Below, piece after piece: positions 53,188 through 61,956 of a stretch of DNA of 64,000 nt. Made by a program: the position numbers and the translations under genes. Source of the DNA: CAITWD01 sp963842065 (lineage in GTDB: Bacteria; Actinomycetota; Thermoleophilia; Miltoncostaeales; Miltoncostaeaceae); NCBI GenBank assembly GCA_963842065.1, contig CAWJEW010000006.1, positions 186,001 through 250,000 on the forward strand, in the 5' to 3' direction. The notes beneath the pieces are model-generated. The model worked only from the letters and a program-made list of their open reading frames with translations, had not been told where the DNA came from and did no database searches. Each line of letters starts with the position of its first letter. Position 1 is the stretch's first letter.

Positions 53188-53598
53188 CTACCCCATCCCG
53201 GGCGTCTCGGACGCCTCCCGCGCAGCGTCCTCGTTGAGGGCGGGATCGACGCCCGGGTAACTCCCCGAAGGGCCTGTTGGCGTGATCTGACCCTTGAGAT
53301 TCCAGAAGCCTTTCGACGCGACATCGGTGATGTTGGTGTAGGCGATCTCGTCCTCGAAATCCTGAACGTGGACGACGGTATTGCCGGTCGCGGGCTCCAC
53401 CCATGTGACCATGTAGACGTTGGGTCGAATCTCGGTTCGCCGAATCTGGAAGCGGTTGACGGTCCCGGCCGTGTAGGCGGGGTCGGCAACGACAGTGACA
53501 ACCAGCGAATCCGCATCCGTGAAGTCCAGCTCGTACTTCGCGTTCTCTCCGAAGTCGAAGAGGAATCGTTTGCCGATGACAGGGATCTGTGCGGACAT
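53188..53598 (-). CDS. MoaF-like domain protein
   Basis: The 136 aa protein MSAQIPVIGKRFLFDFGENA, with KYELDFTDADSLVVTVVADP, RRTEIRPNVYMVTWVEPATG and NTVVHVQDFEDEIAYTNITD, is a complete MoaF/lipocalin-like beta-barrel (one domain). Such proteins have been linked to molybdate metabolism and monooxygenase pathways, but most are uncharacterised. Start ATG 53,598. Confidence 0.8.
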   Translation of the reverse strand: MSAQIPVIGKRFLFDFGENAKYELDFTDADSLVVTVVADPAYTAGTVNRFQIRRTEIRPNVYMVTWVEPATGNTVVHVQDFEDEIAYTNITDVASKGFWNLKGQITPTGPSGSYPGVDPALNEDAAREASETPGMG

Positions 53599-53708
53599 AA
53601 TTGGGCCCCCGTGGGTGACGCGATCGATGGATGAAACGGCCTTCTGGCCTGGCCGTGGGGCGTCGGCCCCGGCGCTTGGCGCTGCGTGCTGGCTGGCGCC
53701 GCGCGTGC

Positions 53709-54143
53709 CTATTCGCTCAGCCCGATCTGGCGCAGGAAACTGACCAAGTCGTAGAAGAGGTGCTCTTCCACGATCTGCCGCTCATGCCAGTGCGCGACGG
53801 TGCAGAAGTCGACCTCGAAGGACCTGCCGGTTGGCGGGATCGTCGAGCCATCGGGTGCCCGCATTGGACCGGTCATTGTCCCGGTGAAGCGTGCGATGGA
53901 GCATGTCCAGTCACCCGACGCGAAGAAGACCTTATAGGGGCGATTTTCGATGTGCTGATCCGGAAACGTGCGAAAGAAGTCGATTGCCTCTTGTCGGTGG
54001 TCGTCGATTCCATGGGTCGGCGGCTGCCCGGGCCAGCGCACGACCACGTCATCCTTATGGCGCTCGGCGAACACGTCCAGGTCCTGGGCATTCCACGCAT
54101 CATCGAGCGTCTGCATCAACTCCATGTTGCTCGTGGTGCTCAT
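53709..54143 (-). CDS. SnoaL-like ester cyclase family protein
   Basis: The 144 aa protein MSTTSNMELMQTLDDAWNAQ reads DDVVVRWPGQPPTHGIDDHR and QEAIDFFRTFPDQHIENRPY, then RSFEVDFCTVAHWHERQIVE and EHLFYDLVSFLRQIGL. This is the SnoaL/NTF2 fold with conserved acids and a His of polyketide cyclases and related enzymes. GTG at 54,146 is an alternative start. The substrate is unknown. Confidence 0.85.
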   Translation of the reverse strand: MSTTSNMELMQTLDDAWNAQDLDVFAERHKDDVVVRWPGQPPTHGIDDHRQEAIDFFRTFPDQHIENRPYKVFFASGDWTCSIARFTGTMTGPMRAPDGSTIPPTGRSFEVDFCTVAHWHERQIVEEHLFYDLVSFLRQIGLSE

Positions 54144-54316
54144 CACGCACGTCCTTTTCCGGCGGCGTTTCCCTGGTCGGGACGGGCGGGCATCTCACCC
54201 GCCCCCGAATAGGTGAGCGCGCGGGTCAATGGTGTGAGACCGAACATCTCGGAGCTGATCCCAACCCGCGCCTCGTGCGGAGCCGTCCGAAGGTCGCTGC
54301 GGTGCGGCGCGGTGTG

Positions 54317-55762
54317 TCACAACCCCGCCTCCGCAACGATCCGTCCGCTCGCGGCCGCCGCCTTGAGTGCCTCATAGTCGCGCTCGTTCTGATCGGCATA
54401 CGCCGAGGCAAACGTGGCGATGGCGCGGTCAAAGATGTCGCTCTTGCCAAGGTATGACGCGATCGCGATCCGATCACCGGAACGGGCATGGGCGCGTGCA
54501 AGCGTCCACCCGCACCAGGCGGCGTAGATCTTCATCCCCTTGGGCACCATCACCTCGATCTCGGCTGAGCCCTTCCAGTCGCGCAGCTGGCGCACGTAGA
54601 AGTCCCGCTCGACGCCATCGATGCCGGTGACGTGCAGCCAGCCGAGGAACAGGTCGCTTGCGGCCTGCATGAGCCGTTGCCCGGCGACGACGCGGTGGGC
54701 GTGGTTGCGGTACTCGCTGCTGCCACAGAATTCCTCGAGCACCGACGGCTGGGCCTCTTTCATCTGCAAAAAGAGCGGATCGGCCTCGTCGCGACCGAGC
54801 ATCAAGGCGATCCACGCACGCGTGCCGACGCTGCCGACTCCCACGACCTTACGTGCAAGCTCGATGAACTGGTAGCCCTCCACCAGCCGACGCCGGTCGG
54901 TCTCGAGGGTTTGCCGGTATTCACGCAGACGGGCGTGTGCCCACTCGTTGAACTCGTGTGCCGTTTCGTTCGGATAGAGCTCGGTGACCGGCACGATGAG
55001 TGGCGGGTCGCTGACGATGCGCGGCTGGCCGTCGACCATGTGGGTGAGCTTGTTGAACGCCTGCATGCTGTCGCGGGTGCGCGCCTTGGCGACTGTCGCC
55101 TCGGCCCGGTCTCGCATCTTCCGCGTGGCCATCCCTTGGACCTCGGCGAGCGCGGTCTCGATGTCGAGGCTCGCATAGAAGACGTCAAGGTTGGTCTGGG
55201 TCGCGAACTGGGCCATGGCGGTCCGGTAGCTGCGGGCGCTTTCCTGCACGATCGCCGTGCGGTCGGCCGTCGTGTAGCCGTTCTCGCGCGCCGCCACCTC
55301 GAGGCTCGCCGCCAGGCGCTTGAGGTCCCATTCCCACGGCCCGGGTGCCGTCTCGTCAAAATCGTTGATATCGAACAGCATGCGGCGCTCCGGCGTGCCG
55401 AAGATCCCGAAGTTCGAAAGGTGCGCATCTCCGCACAGCTGCACCCGCAGGCCCGAGACCGGCGTCGTGGCGAGGTCGCTCGCCATCACCAGGGCTGCGC
55501 CGCGATAGAACGCAAACGGCGAGGCGAGCATGCGTCCGTAGCGGATCGGTACCAGCTCTGGGACGCGGCTGGGCGCTTGGCTTTCGAGCAGCGCGATCGG
55601 ATCCGGGCGATCCAGCCCCGGCGCAAACTCGGCGTGGCGGGTGCGGGGCACCTCGCGCCGGGCCTGGCGGCCCATGGCGATGCGCGCTTCGACGCTCGGG
55701 TGTTCGACCGAGCGCGGGAGCGGGACGCGTCGATCATCTGGCGGGTGTACCGAGGTACTCAC
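54317..55762 (-). CDS. DUF2252 domain-containing protein (kinase-like)
   Basis: The 481 aa protein begins VSTSVHPPDDRRVPLPRSVE and contains RYGRMLASPFAFYRGAALVM, GLRVQLCGDAHLSNFGIFGT (HxxxxN-like catalytic loop) and MLFDINDFDETAPGPWEWDL (the DFD metal motif), then RKVVGVGSVGTRAWIALMLG and HAHRVVAGQRLMQAASDLFL near the end. DUF2252 proteins resemble aminoglycoside-type kinases, with an unknown substrate. GTG 55,762 has AAGGAGA 6 nt upstream; a longer frame to 56,014 is not conserved. Confidence 0.9.
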   Translation of the reverse strand: MSTSVHPPDDRRVPLPRSVEHPSVEARIAMGRQARREVPRTRHAEFAPGLDRPDPIALLESQAPSRVPELVPIRYGRMLASPFAFYRGAALVMASDLATTPVSGLRVQLCGDAHLSNFGIFGTPERRMLFDINDFDETAPGPWEWDLKRLAASLEVAARENGYTTADRTAIVQESARSYRTAMAQFATQTNLDVFYASLDIETALAEVQGMATRKMRDRAEATVAKARTRDSMQAFNKLTHMVDGQPRIVSDPPLIVPVTELYPNETAHEFNEWAHARLREYRQTLETDRRRLVEGYQFIELARKVVGVGSVGTRAWIALMLGRDEADPLFLQMKEAQPSVLEEFCGSSEYRNHAHRVVAGQRLMQAASDLFLGWLHVTGIDGVERDFYVRQLRDWKGSAEIEVMVPKGMKIYAAWCGWTLARAHARSGDRIAIASYLGKSDIFDRAIATFASAYADQNERDYEALKAAAASGRIVAEAGL

Positions 55763-56014
55763 GTCGGTCTCCTTATCGAGGCTGCGGGATCGGTGAGCCG
55801 CGGGTCGCCGCGCCGCGGCGCCGCGGATGACAGGTCCAATACAACTCCTCGAAGCATCTCTCGAAAAGCGCAGCGAGCGGACGGCGGCCGACATGAATTC
55901 CGGCCCCACCGGTGTTTGCAGGGACATTCGGCGCGTCGGGCCCGGGCCGCGGTGTCGACGACCACGGCCCGATCGCCGACACGCGGTGACGTGCGCTCCA
56001 GCGTCGTGAGCCAC

Positions 56015-56194
56015 CTACTTGCTCAGGCCGACCATGCGGAGGAGTTCCCGCGTCGCCGAGTTGCTCCGGCGGTACATCTTCTTGCGCATGACGCGCTTCC
56101 CGTAGGCGGTCGGACCCTTCTGCATGGCCTCGACGTCGCCCATGATGCGGGCGGTCCGGTACATCTCGGACCGCAAGCTCGTCTTGCGGGGCAC
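56015..56194 (-). CDS. Small basic conserved protein
   Basis: The 59 aa protein (V)PRKTSLRSEMYRTARIMGDV continues EAMQKGPTAYGKRVMRKKMY and RRSNSATRELLRMVGLSK. This basic pattern with GDV and KRxxRKxxYRR is common to a family of small actinobacterial proteins of unknown function. GTG 56,194 follows GAGGGGGT. Probably nucleic-acid binding by charge only. Confidence 0.6.
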   Translation of the reverse strand: MPRKTSLRSEMYRTARIMGDVEAMQKGPTAYGKRVMRKKMYRRSNSATRELLRMVGLSK

Positions 56195-56492
56195 GCGTAC
56201 CCCCTCGGGAACTTGACAAACGAAGAACATACGCACTGGGCGCGGTCTCGCGCAACCGATTGGCAGACTGCCTGACGGTCGTGCCGGAGCGGGCCGGCTC
56301 GCCGGGTCGGCGCGCTCGGCTGGCCGGTGCGGGTGGGACGCCGTGGCCGTCCTCATCCACCGTCATGGCCGGACCCTGTGCGATTCGATCTCGAACACCG
56401 CACGCGCAGGCTCCCACGAGGCGGTGTTGTGGACGCCCGCTGCCGGTGCTATTCGATTGGCCACACGACGCGCACATGAAAGGAGGCTCGGC

Positions 56493-57059
56493 GTGCCGGC
56501 ACTGCCCCGTCCTGCCACCCTGATCGCGATCACGGCGCTGGTGGTCGCTAGCTCAGGCGGCGCGTTCGCCGCCGGACAGCTCATCAACGGTGCATCGATC
56601 AGGAACGGATCCATTCCGGGGACCAAACTGGAGCCGCACACCCTGTCGGGTCTCCAGATCGATCTGTCGCGGCTTGGCACCGTGCCGTTACCGACGACGC
56701 TTCCTCATCGTCAGTCGCTGGCCGGGCTGTTCGCGGTGGAAGGCACTGGACATGTCAACGAGTCTGCGGTGTCGTTCCTGATCCCGCTGGCGAGCGCGCC
56801 GGTGGCCCACTTCGTCGCGCCCGGGGCCACCCCGCCCGCCCAGTGCCCGGGCACGGTGGCTCACCCCAAGGCCCTGCCCGGCAACCTGTGCGTGTTCGCA
56901 TTCGATCTGTCTGCGGGGACCACTCCCCAGGTGTTCGATCCCCTCTCGGCGGGCTCGCTGGCCAATCGGCTCGGCTTCGGCGTGGCGCTCTACCAGCCGA
57001 CGTCCAGCGTCGGGACCTACGTCTTCGCCAGCGGGACCTGGGCGGTGACCGCGCCGTGA
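56493..57059 (+). CDS. Secreted repeat-type protein
   Basis: The 188 aa protein starts (V)PALPRPATLIAITALVVASS with a signal peptide, followed by AAGQLINGASIRNGSIPGTK and LEPHTLSGLQIDLSRLGTVP: the (I/L)NGxxIxNxSIPGxKL repeat found in many surface or secreted proteins of Thermoleophilia and relatives. GTG 56,493 has GGAGG 7 nt upstream. The C-terminal half is a beta-rich domain with two cysteines (QCPG, LCVF). Confidence 0.7.
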   Translation: MPALPRPATLIAITALVVASSGGAFAAGQLINGASIRNGSIPGTKLEPHTLSGLQIDLSRLGTVPLPTTLPHRQSLAGLFAVEGTGHVNESAVSFLIPLASAPVAHFVAPGATPPAQCPGTVAHPKALPGNLCVFAFDLSAGTTPQVFDPLSAGSLANRLGFGVALYQPTSSVGTYVFASGTWAVTAP

Positions 57060-57113
57060 GATCGGCGGGCGCTGTGCACGGGGCACAGTTTCCTTACAAC
57101 TTCGTGACATTTG

Positions 57114-57142
57114 TTGCCAAGATGTTATCCGCGGACTAGCCT
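57114..57142 (+). promoter_or_regulatory. Likely sigma-70-type promoter of the TRAP operon
   Basis: TTGCCA at 57,114-57,119, a 17-nt spacer and TAGCCT at 57,137-57,142, about 52 nt before the DctP start. A direct repeat GATCCCAC (57,152-57,159 and 57,171-57,178) just downstream could be an operator. Confidence 0.5.
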
Positions 57143-57194
57143 TTTCGTCACGATCCCACATATGTCGCGGGATCCCACGAAGAGGAGGACGAAC

Positions 57195-58268
57195 ATGCGA
57201 TTCGGACGACGCTTCGCCGGGGCTCTTCTTGCCCTTTGCGTGCTCGGCGTCGGACTACTGCTCGCTGGATGCGGGAGCAGCAGCTCAACGAAAACGCTGA
57301 CATTAGGGTATGTCACGACCCCGACGCACCCATACGGTCTCGCGCTCGCCGAGTTCGCGGCCCAGGTTGATGCGTCATCAGGTGGCAAGCTGAAGATCAA
57401 ACTCATTCCGGATTACGGCGGCGGCAACGACGCCACCCTGCTCACTGATTTAAAGGGCAACACCGTCAACATGGGCTCGGTGTCGGCTTCTATCTGGGAC
57501 ACCGCAGGCGTCACGGCCTTCCAGGCCCTCCAGATGCCGTTCCTCATCACCAACTACACGCTCGAGAAGAAGGTGCTCGACAGTTCGATTGAGTCCAGCA
57601 TGCTGACCTCGCCCGAAGGGCCATCGAAGCTCGGCCTGCACGGGCTCGCCATCCACGAGGGTGGCCTGCGCAAGCCGGTCTCCACTGGCGCGTGCATCAC
57701 CACGCTGGCGGATTTCAGCGGCAAGAAGATGCGTGTCGCTCCCGGCACGCTCTTGGTTGACGGCATCAACGCGCTTGGCGCGGTGCCGACCCCGATGGCA
57801 CTCAGCGAGGTGTACTTGAGCCTCAAGAGCGGCTTGGTCAACGCGCTGGAGGCGAACTACGGCCTCGTCTACACCAACAAGTACTACGAGGTCACGAAGT
57901 GCATCACCGGCAATGTCAACCTCTGGCCCTTCCCGACGGTGCTGTCGATCAACAACACCACCTGGAACGGCCTGACGAGCGCGGAGCAAGGCTGGATCAC
58001 TACGGCGGCCGACAAGCTGCCCGATGAATCCATCGCGATCGTCGCGAACCCGGCAAGCCCGCTCGTCAAGGAGATTTGCGCGACCGGCATGAAGATCGGC
58101 AAGGCCTCCGCATCGGCGCTGACCGACATGCGCAATGCGGAGAACGGCGTGTACGCCAAGTACACGGCGACACAACCGACCGGAACCTACGTCTCCCAGA
58201 TCGAGGCACTCAAGGCGACCGTGACACCTCCGACCCCGGCGCCGCTCCCGGCAGGATGTGCCGGTTAG
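57195..58268 (+). CDS. dctP: TRAP transporter solute-binding lipoprotein
   Basis: The 357 aa protein MRFGRRFAGALLALCVLGVG carries a lipobox LLLAGC (Cys26) and the DctP fold: LGYVTTPTHPYGLALAEFAA, then LIPDYGGGNDATLLTDLKGN, then the conserved Arg region KKMRVAPGTLLVDGINALGA and PMALSEVYLSLKSGLVNALE. The conserved arginine normally binds the substrate carboxylate. GAGGAGG lies before ATG 57,195. It delivers an organic acid to the membrane subunit encoded downstream. Confidence 0.93.
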   Translation: MRFGRRFAGALLALCVLGVGLLLAGCGSSSSTKTLTLGYVTTPTHPYGLALAEFAAQVDASSGGKLKIKLIPDYGGGNDATLLTDLKGNTVNMGSVSASIWDTAGVTAFQALQMPFLITNYTLEKKVLDSSIESSMLTSPEGPSKLGLHGLAIHEGGLRKPVSTGACITTLADFSGKKMRVAPGTLLVDGINALGAVPTPMALSEVYLSLKSGLVNALEANYGLVYTNKYYEVTKCITGNVNLWPFPTVLSINNTTWNGLTSAEQGWITTAADKLPDESIAIVANPASPLVKEICATGMKIGKASASALTDMRNAENGVYAKYTATQPTGTYVSQIEALKATVTPPTPAPLPAGCAG

Positions 58269-58287
58269 TAGCGACTGATGTGGCACG

Positions 58288-58326
58288 ACACCCGGGCCCA
58301 CGACCTCGCAACCGTGGGCCGGGTGT
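58288..58326 (+). terminator. Attenuating hairpin between dctP and dctQM
   Basis: ACACCCGG(G)CCCACG pairs with CGTGGG(C)CCGGGTGT across an 11-nt loop. It lies between the two genes; the binding protein is normally needed in excess, so this may lower read-through into dctQM. Confidence 0.6.
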
Positions 58327-58332
58327 GTTGAT

Positions 58333-60348
58333 ATGGATATCGTGACCGGCTCCACCAACATTGGCGTCGTCGAAGGCGCGGAAGCGCTGGAGCTCGGACC
58401 GTATCCGGCCGACCTGCACCCGAGCCCGCTGACGCGGGTGCTCGGTGTTATCGCCGAGGGCACCGCGGTCTTCGCCATGGCCGTCGCGGTGCTCGCCGGG
58501 TTCGCGATCGTCGCGGTGACGCTCGCCGACATCTTCGAGCGCCAGTTTCTGGACACCACCATCTTCGGAGCCGAGGAGTTCTCCCGGTTCGCGTTTTTGT
58601 GGCTGATCTGGATGGGCGTTGCGCTCGCGGTTCGCCGCAGCGCGGTCACGGTGCTGACGATCGGAACCGACAACGGGCCCTGGTGGTGGCGGGCCAGTCT
58701 GCGCGGCCTGGCAATGGGCAGCCTAGCGATCCTGCTCACCTATTGCTGCTGGGAGTCGATCCACTACGTGCTCGCGCAGGAATCGCTCGATTTCGTCAGC
58801 CCGGCGATGGGCGTGCCGATGTGGACGGCGATCCTGTCGATGCCCGTCGGGTACGCGTTCATCGTCATCCAGTACCTGTACATCGCCGCGCGGTCGCTTG
58901 ACCGGGTGCGATCCGCGCCGGGTCCGCACGGCTGGCGCTCGGTCATCGTCGGCGTGGCGGGAGGCATCGTGCTCGCCGCGATCCTGTGGGTGGTCTGCTT
59001 CGGCCTGCTGAGCGTGGACGTCGCCCCGCTGATCCCGCTGGCGATCGTCTTCATCGCGCTGACCCTCGCGGGCATGCCCATCGTGTTCATGCTCTCACTG
59101 ATCGGGATCCTCGGTGCGACCTCGTTCCTGTGGCTCGACTTCTTCCCCAATTCGGGTGCGGACCCCCTGTTCCCGTTCCGCACGACCCAGAACGCCATGG
59201 GCCTGTCGTCGGGCGGTGAACTGATCGTCATTTACGTGTTCCTGCTGGTGGCCGAGGTCATGAATGCCGCGGGCCTGTCGCAACGGCTGATCCGGTTTGC
59301 GGCGTCGCTGGTCGGCCACTTTCGGGGCGGGATGGCCTTCGTGTGCCAGGTGACGTCGGCGGTGATGTCGGGGATCTCGGGCTCAGCGCAGGCCGATGCG
59401 GCCGTGATGACCCCGCTGTTGGTCCCGGCAATGGAAAAGGAAGGCTACGACCGCGATGTTGCGGCGGCCGTCGTTGCGGGCGCGTCCATCAAAGGGCCGG
59501 TTGGCCCGATCTCGGTCATGTTCATCGCCTACGGCTACATCGTCTCGGGACCCGGTCAGGCGCCCATCAACCAGATGCTTGCCACCGGGGTGGTGCTGGT
59601 CCTCGGGCTGCTGTTGCTGCAGGGTGCGGTCGTCTCGATCGTCGCGCGCCGTCGCGGGCTCCAGCCGCCCCACGGCTTCCTCGGCTGGGGTGAGGTCGCC
59701 AGGTCCGGGTTCGGCGCGCTGCCGATCCTGATGATCCCCGTGATCATCATCGGCGGGATTCTCAGCGGGTACTACACGCCGACCGAGTCGGCGTCGGTCG
59801 CGCTGGCGGTGACCCTCGTGCTGGCGATCGCGTTCCGGCGGCTGTCGATTCCGGTGCTCGGGCGCGCCATGATCGTGGCGGCGATGGAGACGGGCATCGT
59901 CATGCTGCTGCTGGGCGCTTCCGCGATCCTGGCGCAGTCACTCACCATCGACGGCTTCGGGCAGTCGATCCAGAACTCGATGACCAGCCTGACCTCGAAC
60001 GCCGATGTGTTCTTGCTGATGGTGATGGTGGCCATGCTGCTGGTGGGGATCTTCATTGAGCCCCTGCCGGCCCTGTACATGTTCGCCCCGTTCCTGGCCC
60101 CGGTGGCGGTCACCGTCTACAACATCAACCCGGTCCAGTTCGCGTGTGTCGTGGTGCTGGCGCTGTGCATCGGGCTCATCCACCCGCCGATCGGTCTCGT
60201 GCTCTTCCTGGTCAGCAGCATCTCGAAGGTCCGTGTCGAGCGATTGTCCGTCACGATACTGCCGTGGATCGGGGTCAGCCTGATCGGCTTACTGCTGGTC
60301 GCGTACATGCCCGCGGACGTGCTGCTGTGGTTCTCGAGCCACTTCTGA
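58333..60348 (+). CDS. dctQM: TRAP transporter fused membrane subunit
   Basis: The 671 aa protein starts MDIVTGSTNIGVVEGAEALE. Residues 1-190 form the four-helix DctQ part (ADIFERQFLDTTIFGAEEFS, RFAFLWLIWMGVALAVRRSA). From about 200 a DctM part of twelve helices follows (SGISGSAQADAAVMTPLLVP, GASIKGPVGPISVMFIAYGY, GGILSGYYTPTESASVALAV). Fusion of Q and M is known in other TRAP systems. It imports an organic acid with Na+, using DctP. Start 58,333; no overlap with dctP. Confidence 0.92.
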   Translation: MDIVTGSTNIGVVEGAEALELGPYPADLHPSPLTRVLGVIAEGTAVFAMAVAVLAGFAIVAVTLADIFERQFLDTTIFGAEEFSRFAFLWLIWMGVALAVRRSAVTVLTIGTDNGPWWWRASLRGLAMGSLAILLTYCCWESIHYVLAQESLDFVSPAMGVPMWTAILSMPVGYAFIVIQYLYIAARSLDRVRSAPGPHGWRSVIVGVAGGIVLAAILWVVCFGLLSVDVAPLIPLAIVFIALTLAGMPIVFMLSLIGILGATSFLWLDFFPNSGADPLFPFRTTQNAMGLSSGGELIVIYVFLLVAEVMNAAGLSQRLIRFAASLVGHFRGGMAFVCQVTSAVMSGISGSAQADAAVMTPLLVPAMEKEGYDRDVAAAVVAGASIKGPVGPISVMFIAYGYIVSGPGQAPINQMLATGVVLVLGLLLLQGAVVSIVARRRGLQPPHGFLGWGEVARSGFGALPILMIPVIIIGGILSGYYTPTESASVALAVTLVLAIAFRRLSIPVLGRAMIVAAMETGIVMLLLGASAILAQSLTIDGFGQSIQNSMTSLTSNADVFLLMVMVAMLLVGIFIEPLPALYMFAPFLAPVAVTVYNINPVQFACVVVLALCIGLIHPPIGLVLFLVSSISKVRVERLSVTILPWIGVSLIGLLLVAYMPADVLLWFSSHF

Positions 60349-60377
60349 CCACGCGCATCGCCGCCGGTGATCCGAAT

Positions 60378-60410
60378 GCGGGCGGGCGCCGGCTCGGAGC
60401 CCGCGCCCGC
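60378..60410. terminator. Bidirectional terminator-like hairpin
   Basis: GCGGGC-GGGC pairs with GCCC-GC-GCCCGC across an 11-nt loop between the converging dctQM and transpeptidase genes. Confidence 0.55.
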
Positions 60411-60419
60411 CTGGGACAA

Positions 60420-61835
60420 TCAAGACAGCGTGTCGACGAGCGTTCCGTACTCGGTGAGCTCGAAGACGCGATGCGCACCGGCGTCGGTCATCTCGACACA
60501 GCCCAGGCTCTGGGGGTAGCCATAGCCCGGACGCGAGAACTGGTGCAGGGCATCGCCGCCGGAGAAGTAGCTGATCCAGCGGATCCCGCTGTCGTGATAG
60601 GTCGAGCCGTCGGGGTTCGTTCCCGACATCGTGCCGACCGTCTCGCGCAGATAGATCGGGAAGACGCCGTAGTTGGTCGGCCGCCCGGGGATGCCGGTGT
60701 TGGCCAGTGTCGTGAACACGTTGCGGCCGTTGTGCCAGACCGCGACATGCTCAGGCAGTGACCGGTACACGTGCACGAACGAGTACCCGAAGCGATTGCC
60801 GCGGCCGGAGATCGCCGCGAGCTCGAGGGCGCGCCAGACCCCCGGACCGAGCGTGCCGTTCATGGCCAGGCGATGATCACTCTCGAAGGCCATGTACGCG
60901 CCTGTGAGCACGACCGCGCGGTCACTGGTCCACAGGTGGACGAGCGCCGAGGGCGTGTGGGCCCAACGGAACTTGTAGGTACCGGCCGGCGGGTTGGTGG
61001 CGGCTGCCGCCTGGGCGCTGGCGGTGCGAGCGACGTGGGTCCGTGTGACGAAGGTGAGCGGGAGATACCCAAGCTGCGCCAGCAGCTGGACGGCACGCGC
61101 ATTCGAGAGCGACTTGACGGTGGCGGTCGCGGTGTGGGTGCCAGTTGCCGTCCACACGGCGAGGTGGTCGGTGAACCTCTCGGTCGCTCCCGGCGCAAAC
61201 CCGAAGCCCGTGGGGGTAAAGATCGCCATGAAGGGCGTCGGGACACTCCAGCGCCCGGTCACGCCGGGACTGATCGAGGGGCGGGCGGCCCGGTTGGCGG
61301 CGACGGGCTGGGAGAAGGTGAACGTCAGCGGGCTCACGACGCCGAGGTGGCCTGTCGGCAGCGCAATCTCCGTGGCGGCCACGCCGGTGCCGACGTTGAC
61401 CGGGAATGAGCTCGACGCCCCGACGCCGTTGATGGTCGCGGACACGGTGACCGTGTAGGTGCCGGCAGGCAGTCGCCGACCATCGGAATCAACGAGCGGC
61501 GTGGACACCAGCGTGGCGCCGGCATTGACGGACTGGCTGTGCGTCGCGGATTCGGATCCGCGCGTCACGGTGACGGTGACGCTGGTGGCCGATGTGACGC
61601 CGACCTCGAGCGGCAGCTTGCCGCCGCCGACGACCACGGCGGGCGTGCGCGTGACCTGGAGGGGCGCCGGGACGGTCACGGTGCCCGTATCCGTCGCGGT
61701 GCTCGCCGGGGGTGTGTGACCCCGGGTCGAGGTCGCCGACGACGTGATTCCGGTCGTCGGGACGCCGGCCATCGCGAGTGACGGCAGGGCAACCGCTCCC
61801 AGCGCTGCTCCACCGATGATCGCAAACCGACGCAT
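60420..61835 (-). CDS. L,D-transpeptidase (YkuD domain) with Ig-like N-terminus
   Basis: The 471 aa protein has a signal peptide (MRRFAIIGGAALGAVALPSL), then a beta-rich Ig-like region, a peptidoglycan-binding-like stretch (ARAVQLLAQLGYLPLTF), and a C-terminal YkuD domain with HQFSRPG and the catalytic SLGCVEM (Cys). It would form 3-3 cross-links in peptidoglycan. ATG 61,835 lies behind GGGGTGC. Reads towards dctQM. Intact. Confidence 0.88.
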   Translation of the reverse strand: MRRFAIIGGAALGAVALPSLAMAGVPTTGITSSATSTRGHTPPASTATDTGTVTVPAPLQVTRTPAVVVGGGKLPLEVGVTSATSVTVTVTRGSESATHSQSVNAGATLVSTPLVDSDGRRLPAGTYTVTVSATINGVGASSSFPVNVGTGVAATEIALPTGHLGVVSPLTFTFSQPVAANRAARPSISPGVTGRWSVPTPFMAIFTPTGFGFAPGATERFTDHLAVWTATGTHTATATVKSLSNARAVQLLAQLGYLPLTFVTRTHVARTASAQAAAATNPPAGTYKFRWAHTPSALVHLWTSDRAVVLTGAYMAFESDHRLAMNGTLGPGVWRALELAAISGRGNRFGYSFVHVYRSLPEHVAVWHNGRNVFTTLANTGIPGRPTNYGVFPIYLRETVGTMSGTNPDGSTYHDSGIRWISYFSGGDALHQFSRPGYGYPQSLGCVEMTDAGAHRVFELTEYGTLVDTLS

Positions 61836-61922
61836 ATGCACCCCGTGAAATCGTGTGACGGCAATCTTAGTCACGTGATCGCAATTCCCTTCAGCGTGGG
61901 GGTTTGGGCTGGGATGCGATCC

Positions 61923-61949
61923 GCGTGGACCCGCCTGGCAGGGCCACGC
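61923..61949 (-). terminator. Terminator behind S-adenosylhomocysteinase
   Basis: GCGTGG(A)CCC pairs with GGGCCACGC, 8-nt loop, starting a few bases beyond the ahcY stop on the minus strand. No clear U-run. Confidence 0.55.
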
Positions 61950-61956
61950 GAGGCGC

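Noticed and set aside
54632..56275. A 547-codon + strand frame opposite DUF2252
   Set aside because: Shadow of the DUF2252 gene; the composition (RVADDARLAVDHV and similar) is typical of antisense frames.
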